Below, piece by piece: positions 45,180-54,010 of a DNA stretch of 64,000 bases. The position numbers and the translations under genes were made by a program. The stretch covers positions 1 through 64,000 of the forward strand of contig JAEUTZ010000011.1 in NCBI GenBank assembly GCA_016787725.1, in the 5' to 3' direction. A model generated the notes under the pieces. The model was not told where the DNA came from, searched no databases, and saw only the letters and a program-made list of their open reading frames with translations. This DNA comes from Cyclobacteriaceae bacterium (GTDB taxonomy: Bacteria; Bacteroidota; Bacteroidia; Cytophagales; Cyclobacteriaceae). Each line of letters begins with the position of its first letter. Within the stretch, counting starts at the first letter, position 1.

Positions 45180-46967
45180 TTACATCCGATCGGGCACTCG
45201 AATTCCCAATAAGGCCATGGCTTTGGCGATGGTGGCCGCTGTAACTTCTGAGAAGGCAATCCGGAATTTCAGCGCGACAGGATCACTCTCATTGAAAATC
45301 GGAATGGCCTGATAAAACTGATTATACTCTTTGGCCAGTTCGTAAGCATAGTTTGCCAGGATCGCAGGTGAATATTCGCGGGCAGCTTCCTGTATCTTAT
45401 TCGTGTATTGATTGATCTTCAAAATCACTTCGCGTTCAGCAGGTTCCAGGGTGGACACCTTGCTGATTGAATTAGCATCCACCGAAATATTCATCGATGC
45501 CGCTTTCCTCAAAATTGCTTTGATGCGGGCATGGGTATATTGAATGAATGGACCGGTGTGACCCTGCAATTGAATGGACTCATTCGGATCGAACAACATT
45601 CGCTTTTTGGGATCTACTTTCAAAAGGAAGAACTTCAGCGCTCCTAACCCGATCATTTCGGCAAGGTCCTTTATTTCCTGCTGCGACATGTCATCGATCT
45701 TCCCGAGTTCTTGTGTTTGGCGAGCCGCCTCCTGAACCATTTCTTCCATTAAATCATCCGCGTCCACCACCGTCCCTTCCCGTGATTTCATTTTACCGGT
45801 GGGCAAGTCTACCATTCCATAGGACAGGTGGTAGCATTTCCTGGCCCACTCATAGCCGAGTTTGTTTAGAATGAGGAACAAAACTTTAAAATGATATTCC
45901 TGCTCATTGCCAACGGTATACACCTGACCTTCAATTTTTGGAAAGTCGCGAAAACGCAAAATGGCTGTGCCAATATCCTGGGTCATGTATACCGAGGTGC
46001 CATCCGAGCGCAATAATACTTTCTGATCCAATCCATCGGCTGTCAGGTCAACCCAAACAGAACCATCTTCCTTTTTGAAGAAAACGCCTCGCTCAACACC
46101 CTTCAATACTTCCTCTTTACCCAATAAATAAGTCTTCGATTCGTAATAAAGTTTCTCGAAATCCACGCCCATCCGCTGGTAAGTAACGTCAAAGCCTGCA
46201 TACACCCAGCCATTCATTAAATTCCATAGCTGCCAAACTTCCGGATCCTTCTGCTCCCACTGCTGTAAAAGCTGTACCGCCAACTTCATAATCGGTGCCT
46301 GTCGTTCAGCCTCCTCCTTGCTCAGTCCCTGAGCTTCCAGTTCCTTGCATTGGGCTTTATAATTCCGATCAAATTCAACGTAGTATTTGCCAACCAGTTT
46401 ATCACCTTTCAAACCCGAGCGGTGTGGTGTTTCACCATCACCATAGAGTTTCCAGGCAGCCATGGATTTACAGATGTGAATACCGCGATCATTGATAATC
46501 TGTACTTTGTGAACCGTGTAGCCAATCGATTTGTAAATTTCAGCTACAGAATACCCTAAAAAATTATTTCTTAAGTGTCCAAGATGCAAGGGTTTGTTTG
46601 TATTGGGAGACGAATACTCCACCATTAACTCCTTGCCGGTGGCTGGTGTAACGCCATAGTTTGCATTCGCATAGATGGATTCAAAAACGTTAACCCAAAC
46701 CGAATCATGCAAGACCAAATTCAGGAACCCCTTTACCACATTATACCGATTCACAAGGCCGGAATGCATTTGCAGGTGATCTCCCACCAGGCGAGCCGTT
46801 TCTTCAGGACCTTTTTTTGAAATTTTTGTGAGCGGAAAACAAACCAATGTATGCGAGCCTTCAAACTCTGCATTGGTGGGCTGAAGTTGCAATTGATCAA
46901 ACTCCACCTGGAACAGCGAATGAATTGCTTTCTGTATCTCGGAGCGAAGGGTGAGGTCTAGATTCAT
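45180..46967 (-). CDS. argS: Arginyl-tRNA synthetase
   Basis: A class I synthetase of 595 residues that charges tRNA-Arg. The HIGH motif is NKPLHLGHLRNN (about 134-145) and the KMSKS region is GKMKSREGT, the form usual in ArgRS of this phylum. The N-terminal additional domain (LQPTNAEFEGSHTLVCFPL) and the C-terminal anticodon-binding domain with the final ALLGIRVPDRM are present. Full length and intact. Confidence 0.97.
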   Translation of the reverse strand: MNLDLTLRSEIQKAIHSLFQVEFDQLQLQPTNAEFEGSHTLVCFPLTKISKKGPEETARLVGDHLQMHSGLVNRYNVVKGFLNLVLHDSVWVNVFESIYANANYGVTPATGKELMVEYSSPNTNKPLHLGHLRNNFLGYSVAEIYKSIGYTVHKVQIINDRGIHICKSMAAWKLYGDGETPHRSGLKGDKLVGKYYVEFDRNYKAQCKELEAQGLSKEEAERQAPIMKLAVQLLQQWEQKDPEVWQLWNLMNGWVYAGFDVTYQRMGVDFEKLYYESKTYLLGKEEVLKGVERGVFFKKEDGSVWVDLTADGLDQKVLLRSDGTSVYMTQDIGTAILRFRDFPKIEGQVYTVGNEQEYHFKVLFLILNKLGYEWARKCYHLSYGMVDLPTGKMKSREGTVVDADDLMEEMVQEAARQTQELGKIDDMSQQEIKDLAEMIGLGALKFFLLKVDPKKRMLFDPNESIQLQGHTGPFIQYTHARIKAILRKAASMNISVDANSISKVSTLEPAEREVILKINQYTNKIQEAAREYSPAILANYAYELAKEYNQFYQAIPIFNESDPVALKFRIAFSEVTAATIAKAMALLGIRVPDRM

Positions 46968-47039
46968 TTAATTCTGTTGGGCGTTTATTGGCTGTTCGCG
47001 AAAATTGAACGATATCAAACTGCGAATTACCAACTGTGA

Positions 47040-48017
47040 TTACATATCCAGAATATAGGCAAACATCAAGGGTGCAACGATCGTGGCATCGCTCTCCACA
47101 ATGAACTTTGGTGTATCAATGCTCAATTTACCCCACGTAATTTTCTCATTCGGTACGGCACCTGAGTACGAACCATACGAAGTAGTGCTATCACTGATTT
47201 GACAGAAATAACTCCAAAACGGAACCCCGTCACGTTCAAGATCCTGATGTAGCATGGGCACCACGCAAATTGGAAAATCGCCAGCAATCCCGCCCCCAAT
47301 CTGGAAGAATCCAATTCCCTCTTTACCAGCATGCTCTGTGTACCAATCAGCCAACCACACCATGTATTCAATGCCACTCTTCATCGTGGATGCCTTCAAT
47401 TCTCCCGTAAGGACATACGAAGCAAAAATGTTCCCCATCGTGCTGTCCTCCCACCCGGGAACCACCATGGGCATGTTTCGTTCTGCGGCCGCAATCATCC
47501 ATGAATTTTTTGGATCGATCTCATAGTACTGCTTTAAATCACCGCTGTTGATCATGCGGAACATAAACTCATGCGGAAACAGACGCTCACCCTTGTCTTC
47601 GGCATCTTTCCAGACTTTGAAAAGATGCTTTTGCAGCCTGCGAAAGGCTTCTTCTTCGGGGATGCAAGTATCGGTTACCCGGTTGAGGTGATTTTGAAGC
47701 AACTCCCACTCCTGTTCCGGGGTAAGATCACGGTAATTTGGAATGCGCCTGTAATGCGAATGGGCAACCAGATTCATGATATCTTCCTCCAGGTTGGCAC
47801 CGGTACAGGAAATGATGTGCACTTTATTCTGACGAATCATTTCGGCAAAACTGATCCCCAACTCACCGGTACTCATGGCACCGGCTAAAGAAACAAGCAT
47901 TTTCTTACCATCCGCAATGTGCTTTTTATAGGCTTTGGCAGCATCTACCAAGGCAGCCGCATTAAAATGCAGATAATTCTTTTCAATAAAGGCGGAGATG
48001 GGGCGGTTTGAGCTCAT
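47040..48017 (-). CDS. Deoxyhypusine synthase-like enzyme (probable polyamine aminobutyltransferase)
   Basis: A 325-residue NAD-dependent enzyme of the deoxyhypusine synthase family. The nucleotide-binding part shows VSLAGAMSTGELG and FFQIGGGIAGDFPI; the catalytic lysine that forms the enzyme-imine is in TWGKLS near the C-terminus. True deoxyhypusine synthase modifies eIF5A, which bacteria lack, so the bacterial members must use small polyamines; some make homospermidine from putrescine. The nearby arginine decarboxylase and ureohydrolase could supply putrescine. It ends 72 bases ahead of argS. Confidence 0.88.
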   Translation of the reverse strand: MSSNRPISAFIEKNYLHFNAAALVDAAKAYKKHIADGKKMLVSLAGAMSTGELGISFAEMIRQNKVHIISCTGANLEEDIMNLVAHSHYRRIPNYRDLTPEQEWELLQNHLNRVTDTCIPEEEAFRRLQKHLFKVWKDAEDKGERLFPHEFMFRMINSGDLKQYYEIDPKNSWMIAAAERNMPMVVPGWEDSTMGNIFASYVLTGELKASTMKSGIEYMVWLADWYTEHAGKEGIGFFQIGGGIAGDFPICVVPMLHQDLERDGVPFWSYFCQISDSTTSYGSYSGAVPNEKITWGKLSIDTPKFIVESDATIVAPLMFAYILDM

Positions 48018-48136
48018 AATGGTTTTTGTTGATTCGTGCTAAAATTTGGTGCCGCGAAATTAAATAAAATCGATGGGTTTATAATCCAGAAAAAAAGGAT
48101 GCGTGTTAGCTGGATAAAAAAGCTTATAATCACGAA

Positions 48137-48760
48137 ATGTTCGATAAAATGACCATCTGGGGATACCTCTCACTCATTATTTTTTTTCTGAATGCCACAC
48201 AAACCGATGAAGAAGGATTTGAAATAGTGCGGCAAGATGAACGGGTTACCCTGTATGAACGCTGGACATCATTTCCGGGCACCACGGTTCAGTCCCGCCA
48301 GATAAAGGGGGTGTTTCAAACTCCAGTCACACTCGAAAAAATGTATACCACCATTACCAATGAATCAAAAATTAGAGAATGGCAATCTCATTTGCTGGAA
48401 TACCGCCACTTCCCGGATTCCGATACAACCTGGCATACCTATAGTTTATACGACATGCCTTGGCCCATGGACGATCAGGACTATTTGCTGGGTCAAACGT
48501 TGAAGGTGCGCACTCAGGAGTTAATCATTCTCCGCTTTCAACATGCTGCAAACGAAGCGTTAGCCCCGGTACAGGAAGACATTGAACGCAAACCGACCAT
48601 CGGGCAATGGGAGTTAAAAAAATTAGCCGATGGACAAACGTTGGTGACTTATACTGTCATCGGCAAGCCGGTTGGATATCCGCGCTTTGTTACAGACCGG
48701 ATTGTTCGAAATAACATGATGAACACTCTGAAAACGCTGATGAAAGTTGCCGAGCAATAA
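48137..48760 (+). CDS. Exported START-like lipid-binding protein, copy 1
   Basis: A 207-residue protein with an N-terminal hydrophobic signal (about 6-20) followed by a START-like domain. It shares several landmarks with the protein at 50458-51096: YERWTSFPG, NESKIREWQ, DMPWPMDDQDYLL and the C-terminal helix TDRIVRNNMMNTL. START domains enclose a lipid or other hydrophobic ligand; here the export signal points to the periplasm. The next gene, a serine hydrolase, begins 13 bases after the stop. Confidence 0.78.
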   Translation: MFDKMTIWGYLSLIIFFLNATQTDEEGFEIVRQDERVTLYERWTSFPGTTVQSRQIKGVFQTPVTLEKMYTTITNESKIREWQSHLLEYRHFPDSDTTWHTYSLYDMPWPMDDQDYLLGQTLKVRTQELIILRFQHAANEALAPVQEDIERKPTIGQWELKKLADGQTLVTYTVIGKPVGYPRFVTDRIVRNNMMNTLKTLMKVAEQ

Positions 48761-48773
48761 AAATCAAATTTCT

Positions 48774-50378
48774 ATGAAAATAATTGTCGCCATTTTAACG
48801 GCATGGATTACCACTTCAGTAAGTGGAGCCCAACCCATTGACACCGTAAAGCAACTGGACGCCCTTTTTTCGCGGTGGAACAATGCCACTCCTGGTGCTG
48901 CCATTGCCATACAACGCGGGGAAAATCTCATCTACAATAAAGCCTTCGGATTAAGCGATTTGGAACATAACGTCCCAAACACCCCGGAAACCATTTTCGA
49001 ATCGGGATCGGTGGCTAAACAGTTCACAGCTGCGGCCATCTTAATGCTAGCAGTTGATGGCCAATTAAACCTGCAAGATGATATTCGAAAATTCATACCA
49101 GAACTTCCGGTCTATGACGCTCCGATTACCATTCAACATTTATTAAACCACACCAGCGGATTGAAGGACTGGGGCAGCGTTGGTGCACTCACCGGCTGGC
49201 CCCGAACCACACGCGTTTATACACAGGCCCTGGCGCTGGATATCATGAGCAAGCAAACATCCCTGAACTTCAAACCGGGGTCAAAATATTCGTACAGTAA
49301 CTCAAATTATTCCTTACTGGCCACTATTGTGGAACGCGTTTCTAAAAAGTCATTGGCGCAATTTACTGATTCCGTTTTCTTTAAACCTTTGGGCATGCAC
49401 CACACTCAATGGCGCGATAATTTCAGGGAAGTTGTGCCTGACCGAGCGATCGCATACAGTGGCCATGAAAATAATTACCGACAACTTATGCCCTTTGAAA
49501 ATATCCATGGACATGGTGGATTACTCACAACCACAGGTGATTTATTAAAGTGGAATAAACTGTTGGAAACAAAAACCATCGTTGGCGAAACGGTGGCCCA
49601 ATGGCGAATTCAAAAAGGCAAAGTGAACGATGGCACCGAAATTTCTTATGCTGCAGGATTATTCATTGGCGAAGTAAACGAGTATCTGGAAATCAGCCAT
49701 AGCGGAGCCACCGCGGGTTATCGGGCCTGGCTGGCTTATTACCCTCAGAAAAAATTATCGATTGCCATATTAAGTAACGATGCCGGTATGGGAGGCATCT
49801 GGCAACAGGTTGCTGCAATTTTCTTCGGCCCTCCCGTACAATCCGTACCGGTTAAACCGACTCACTTCATCACGTTAGGTGAGGATCAGAAAAAAGCCTG
49901 GTCCGGTGTGTATAAGCTGGTAGATGGCTTTGATGTGATTAGGTTGGAGTATCATGACACTAAACTAATTTCCAACGGTCATGAACTCTCAGCCCTCCAT
50001 CAAGACACGCTTTATCACGATCATTTTTATTGGATTCGAACTTCCCCAAAAGAAATAATTCTGAAGACGCCCCGGGGAATGGGTACCTACGAACAGATGG
50101 AGGATGCTGATTTGAAAACGGAATCACTGCGGCAATTCACTGGTTTGTATTTCAGTGCTGAAGCAGATGCCACCTATCGGATTACCCTGGCTGAAAAAAG
50201 TTTAACCTTACACATTATGCCCGGACTCGTTCAGGTGCTTACACCCCTTTATCGAAATGGCTTCCGCGATGAGGATTTCAACCATTATGAATTCAAAAAA
50301 GACAAAAAGGGTAAGGTGATCGGTTTGGAGGTGAGTACTGGCCGCGCACTAAATGTCCCATTCAAAAAAAATTACTAG
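48774..50378 (+). CDS. Serine hydrolase of the class C beta-lactamase/DD-peptidase family
   Basis: A 534-residue exported enzyme (signal 1-19, SGAQ). The serine-lysine pair is SVAK at 79-82, the tyrosine motif is YSNSNYSLL near 180, and the third motif is HSGATAGYRAW (HxG form). After the catalytic domain (about 20-360) two beta-rich segments follow to the end. The family includes esterases, D-aminopeptidases and beta-lactamases; the substrate cannot be set from sequence. I use the ATG at 48774, which gives the proper signal peptide. It lies between two START-like genes and probably shares their transcript. Confidence 0.9.
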   Translation: MKIIVAILTAWITTSVSGAQPIDTVKQLDALFSRWNNATPGAAIAIQRGENLIYNKAFGLSDLEHNVPNTPETIFESGSVAKQFTAAAILMLAVDGQLNLQDDIRKFIPELPVYDAPITIQHLLNHTSGLKDWGSVGALTGWPRTTRVYTQALALDIMSKQTSLNFKPGSKYSYSNSNYSLLATIVERVSKKSLAQFTDSVFFKPLGMHHTQWRDNFREVVPDRAIAYSGHENNYRQLMPFENIHGHGGLLTTTGDLLKWNKLLETKTIVGETVAQWRIQKGKVNDGTEISYAAGLFIGEVNEYLEISHSGATAGYRAWLAYYPQKKLSIAILSNDAGMGGIWQQVAAIFFGPPVQSVPVKPTHFITLGEDQKKAWSGVYKLVDGFDVIRLEYHDTKLISNGHELSALHQDTLYHDHFYWIRTSPKEIILKTPRGMGTYEQMEDADLKTESLRQFTGLYFSAEADATYRITLAEKSLTLHIMPGLVQVLTPLYRNGFRDEDFNHYEFKKDKKGKVIGLEVSTGRALNVPFKKNY

Positions 50379-50457
50379 AACAGCAGGGGTGTATTCCGGT
50401 CGGGTTGTCTTAGGTTATGTGAATTCATTTATTGAAATTAATGCTCACGTGAATCGT

Positions 50458-51096
50458 ATGACTTGCCGGTTGCTTCATTGCTTATTGATATTTGGTATGG
50501 GTAATGCGCTGGCCCAAAGCTCAATCCAGGAAAATTTCGTGTTGGTTAAGGAGGATTCTCCCGTTTTTGTTTATGAGCGTTGGATTACATTTCCCGGCAA
50601 AGTACCCGAAGTAAATGCCCGGGAGGTGAAAGGTGAATTTCCAATTCAGGCATCCATGTATGAGGTACTGAAAATCCTACGGGATGAATCAAAGATCTAT
50701 CTCTGGCAAGACCACATCTCCGACTATAAAATCTATCTTCAGCCGGATACTACTTATTGGTTTGAATATTCCTACCATGACATTCCCTGGCCAGTGAGTG
50801 ATCAGGATCATTTTCTTAAATACACCATGAAAGAAATTGTTCCAGGCAAAGAGCTTGTCATCAAGTTCGAATCCGTGGTGGATCCGGTTCGGGCCCCGTT
50901 AAAAAAAGGAGTCAGCCGAATGGAGTTATCCGGCAGTTGGCAATTGGAGCAAGTAGCCAATAATGAGGTACGCGCTACGTATCGGATTCTTTCCATGCCC
51001 AGTTCCATTCCACGCATGTTCACCGATCCCATCATCCGCAGTAATCTGATGAGTACAATTCAGTCGTTAACAACACTCGCAGAAAGAAAAAACTAA
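50458..51096 (+). CDS. Exported START-like lipid-binding protein, copy 2
   Basis: A 212-residue protein with signal peptide (about 1-20, GNALAQ) and a START-like domain with YERWITFPG, DESKIYLWQ, DIPWPVSDQDHFL and TDPIIRSNLMSTI, clearly a paralogue of the protein at 48137-48760. An upstream in-frame start at 50353 would overlap the hydrolase and lacks a signal peptide at its N-terminus, so I prefer the ATG at 50458. It is convergent with the ureohydrolase gene, six bases away. Confidence 0.78.
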   Translation: MTCRLLHCLLIFGMGNALAQSSIQENFVLVKEDSPVFVYERWITFPGKVPEVNAREVKGEFPIQASMYEVLKILRDESKIYLWQDHISDYKIYLQPDTTYWFEYSYHDIPWPVSDQDHFLKYTMKEIVPGKELVIKFESVVDPVRAPLKKGVSRMELSGSWQLEQVANNEVRATYRILSMPSSIPRMFTDPIIRSNLMSTIQSLTTLAERKN

Positions 51097-51102
51097 TCGA
51101 AT

Positions 51103-52065
51103 TTATTCCGCCATCACAGGCCGGCCCATGATGGATTTTGCAGAAGCCTCCATGATTTCAAAGGCACTTTCGGCCATCCGGTTCTCGGTGTCCAGGGTAG
51201 GATTTACCTCCACAATTTCCCAGGCACACACCTTAGAATCCTTGCATAACTCGGCATTGAGATTTTTTGCCTCTTCCACAGTTAATCCATTAGGCACAGG
51301 AGTACCGGTTCCAGTCGAAAAACGACTGTCGATGCTATCCACATCAAATGAAACATACACTAAATCGCAATGATCAAGCATCTGAAGAGCTTTGGCAGCG
51401 ATGGCGGTAGCCCCTGACTTCTTTACTTCTTCAACTTCAATAAAGTTAATATTATACTTGTTGATGAGGTAGTTTTCAGGTTTCTCCAAATCGCGCACGG
51501 CAATATAGACCAGGTCTTCCGGCACGATCTTCGGGCCTTGCATGCCCACATTTTTGATTTGCTCCCAATAATCAAGCGTTTCTCCGCGTGGGTCATTTAC
51601 TTTACATTCCAGGTTATCAAATCCGCACGCCATTGCCAACGGCATTCCGTGCATGTTGCCGGAAGGGGTTGTAAACGGAGTGTGCATATCGGCATGCGCA
51701 TCGATCCAGATAACGCCCAATCGCTTTTTAGGGAACGCCTTTTTGATACCCGCAATGGTGCCGTAAGCAGTTGAGTGATCGCCTGCCATAATCAAAGGAA
51801 AGAAGTCATCAAAAATCTGTTCGTATACTTCCAGGCACACGCGCTCTTCCATGATAAGAACGCCATCAATAAATTTCGCGTAGGCATGTTCGGCTCCGTC
51901 AAACAGCAATTCATTTACGTTCTCCACTTCGATCGAATCAAATTTGCGGAACAGGTCCGACTTCAAATCAAGACTGGCAATTTTCATCGCTTCCACGCCC
52001 AGGCTGGCGCCCCGGGTACCGGCCCCGATTTCCGACTTCACTTCGATGATCTTTATCTCTTTCAC
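51103..52065 (-). CDS. Ureohydrolase (arginase/agmatinase family)
   Basis: A 320-residue binuclear manganese enzyme that removes urea from a guanidino compound. Metal ligands are visible in order: GDHSTAYG, DAHADMH and SFDVDSID, and the family ending GTPVPNGLTVEEA follows. Sequence alone does not separate arginase from agmatinase here. It is divergent from arginine decarboxylase, whose product agmatine would be a natural substrate; this favours agmatinase but is inference. Confidence 0.88.
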   Translation of the reverse strand: MKEIKIIEVKSEIGAGTRGASLGVEAMKIASLDLKSDLFRKFDSIEVENVNELLFDGAEHAYAKFIDGVLIMEERVCLEVYEQIFDDFFPLIMAGDHSTAYGTIAGIKKAFPKKRLGVIWIDAHADMHTPFTTPSGNMHGMPLAMACGFDNLECKVNDPRGETLDYWEQIKNVGMQGPKIVPEDLVYIAVRDLEKPENYLINKYNINFIEVEEVKKSGATAIAAKALQMLDHCDLVYVSFDVDSIDSRFSTGTGTPVPNGLTVEEAKNLNAELCKDSKVCAWEIVEVNPTLDTENRMAESAFEIMEASAKSIMGRPVMAE

Positions 52066-52145
52066 AGGAACTAAGATTTTTTTAATGGTAATGGATTAAT
52101 CAGAAAAATAGGGCCAAAATGGCCTCATTTCCTGCCCTTAGAAGT

Positions 52146-52176
52146 CGGGCAATGCATGCAAGCCCGTTGGTACGGG
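52146..52176. promoter_or_regulatory. Mutually exclusive hairpins in the ureohydrolase/decarboxylase gap
   Basis: CGGGC (52146-52150) can pair with GCCCG (52162-52166), or part of the second arm, CCCGT (52163-52167), can pair with ACGGG (52172-52176). The two stems cannot form together. With no T tract the meaning is uncertain; stems of five pairs can arise by chance. Confidence 0.25.
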
Positions 52177-52270
52177 GTTGAAAACCATGCTGGAAATGTG
52201 ATTAATCATACACGTTTGGATGTGTTGCAAAGATGGCAAATTTATATCAATATTGCACCTCTTAAATTGG

Positions 52271-52303
52271 TTGAAGGTATACGGTTGATCGTTGTTAGTT
52301 TTA
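52271..52303 (+). promoter_or_regulatory. Possible promoter for arginine decarboxylase
   Basis: TTG at 52271-52273 and TAGTTTTA at 52296-52303 are 22 bases apart; the -7 box has one mismatch to TAnnTTTG. The start codon lies 47 bases downstream. Confidence 0.35.
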
Positions 52304-52350
52304 GGATCAAGCCAACAGCCAAGCGCAAACAACGAACAACGTATAAATGA

Positions 52351-53766
52351 ATGAAGAGTTACCGTGAGCTGATTGAACAAACCTTTGAATTTCCACAGAA
52401 AGAATTCAAGGTACGCGACCATGAGTTATTGTTCAACGATGTTCCTCTTATGGACATTATCAAACAGTATGGCACTCCGTTAAAAATTACCTACCTCCCC
52501 CGAATCAGCGAGAACATCCGGTTTGCCCAAGCCACATTCAACAATGCGATTGAACGGTTTAAATACAACGGAAAATACACCTATTGTTATTGCACCAAAT
52601 CTTCCCATTACGATTTTGTGTTGGAAGAAGCCTTGAAAAATGATGTTCACATCGAGACATCCTCAGCCTTTGATATCCCGATTGTCCGGTCCCTGTATGA
52701 ACGCGGCAAAATATCGAAAGTGACATTTATCATCTGCAATGGCTTCAAAATGCCCCAATACAAGCAATACATTACTGATTTGCTGAATGATGAGTTCAAT
52801 TGCATTCCCATTCTTGACAACCTGAGTGAAATTGACACATACGAAAAAAATGTAAACCGGCCTTATCAGGTGGGCATACGGGTGGCTGCAGACGAAGAGC
52901 CAAAATTCGAATTCTATACCTCCCGGTTGGGAATTCGGTACAGCGATATTATCCCTTTGTACAAGGAAAAAATTCAACCCAGCAGCAAAGCATCATTAAA
53001 GATGCTGCACTTCTTCATAAACACGGGCATAAAAGATACGGCCTATTATTGGAGTGAATTAAGTCGCTTCATTTTCAAGTATTGCGAAATGAAGAAGATT
53101 TGTGATACGCTGGACTCCATTGACATTGGGGGTGGGTTTCCAATCAAGACTTCACTCACGTTTCACTATGATTATAAGTACATGATCGAACAGATTGTGG
53201 AAAACATCAAATGGATTTGTGAAAAGAACAATGTTCCCGTGCCCAACATTTTTACCGAATTCGGCAGTTTCACCGTGGGTGAAAGTGGGGCTGTCCTGTA
53301 TTCGATGGTGGATCAAAAGCTGCAGAATGATAAGGAGCTTTGGTACATGATTGACGGCTCCTTCATCACGCACCTGCCTGATGTGTGGGGCTTGAACCAA
53401 AAATACATTCTCCTTTCCGTCAACAAGTGGGATGATCCCTATCATAAAGTGAACATCGGGGGCCTTACCTGCGACAGCCACGATTACTATAATTCTGAAG
53501 CCCATACCGGGGAAGTATTCTTGCCGATGATCACGGATGAGGAGCCCTTATACATAGGGTTCTTTCATACCGGGGCGTATCAGGAATCGCTGGGTGGTTA
53601 TGGCGGCATCCAACATTGCCTAATTCCTGCACCCAAGCATGTGCTGATCAATCGCAATGAAGATGGTGAAATCACTACCGAGTTGTTTGCAAAAGAGCAG
53701 TCAAGCGATAGCATGATGAAACTACTCGGATATCAAAACGAAGAGACGGTTAAGGTCATCAAATAA
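52351..53766 (+). CDS. speA: Arginine decarboxylase (alanine-racemase-fold PLP enzyme)
   Basis: A 471-residue PLP-dependent decarboxylase that would turn arginine into agmatine, the first step of polyamine synthesis. The barrel begins with PLKITYLPRI, and the PLP lysine is in YCYCTKSSHYDF (about residue 80). Later elements include the glycine loop DIGGGFPIKTS, FTEFGSFTVGESGA and the C-terminal FHTGAYQESLGGYGG. It is shorter than the 630-residue E. coli SpeA and belongs to the compact Bacteroidota form. The related enzyme could act on another basic amino acid, but arginine is the usual assignment. It is divergent from the ureohydrolase. Confidence 0.85.
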   Translation: MKSYRELIEQTFEFPQKEFKVRDHELLFNDVPLMDIIKQYGTPLKITYLPRISENIRFAQATFNNAIERFKYNGKYTYCYCTKSSHYDFVLEEALKNDVHIETSSAFDIPIVRSLYERGKISKVTFIICNGFKMPQYKQYITDLLNDEFNCIPILDNLSEIDTYEKNVNRPYQVGIRVAADEEPKFEFYTSRLGIRYSDIIPLYKEKIQPSSKASLKMLHFFINTGIKDTAYYWSELSRFIFKYCEMKKICDTLDSIDIGGGFPIKTSLTFHYDYKYMIEQIVENIKWICEKNNVPVPNIFTEFGSFTVGESGAVLYSMVDQKLQNDKELWYMIDGSFITHLPDVWGLNQKYILLSVNKWDDPYHKVNIGGLTCDSHDYYNSEAHTGEVFLPMITDEEPLYIGFFHTGAYQESLGGYGGIQHCLIPAPKHVLINRNEDGEITTELFAKEQSSDSMMKLLGYQNEETVKVIK

Positions 53767-53908
53767 ATCTTTTTGCCAGCACAATCTGCATTGCCCTAAG
53801 GATCCTCTGATGCAGGCTGCTTTCCGTATTGGACGCGGGCCGTTCAAAAAAATACCGCTGTTCACCAGTTGTATGCGCTGAAAAAGCCAAAATCAATCTA
53901 AAACTGAG

Positions 53909-53935
53909 ATCATGCTACGGCATGATATAAATCAT
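53909..53935 (+). promoter_or_regulatory. Hairpin and FNR/CRP-type palindrome ahead of the EF-G-like gene
   Basis: ATCATGC-TACG-GCATGAT (53909-53926) is a perfect seven-pair inverted repeat. It overlaps ATGAT-ATAA-ATCAT (53922-53935), the same half-sites and spacing as the palindrome ahead of ccoNO. The second palindrome is 75 bases ahead of the start codon. A -7-like box TATATTCA at 53959-53966 would put the transcription start about 41 bases from its centre. Confidence 0.5.
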
Positions 53936-54010
53936 TTTTATCTCTTCCGATGATCTGGTATATTCATTTCAGTAATTCCCACCTATGTTTCACCCTTAAC
54001 CCCACGTGCT

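Noticed and set aside
47040-48017. True deoxyhypusine synthase acting on eIF5A
   Set aside because: Bacteria have no eIF5A; the small-polyamine role is more reasonable.
50353-50457. Extended N-terminus for the second START-like protein
   Set aside because: It would overlap the hydrolase gene and put 35 residues ahead of a good signal peptide.
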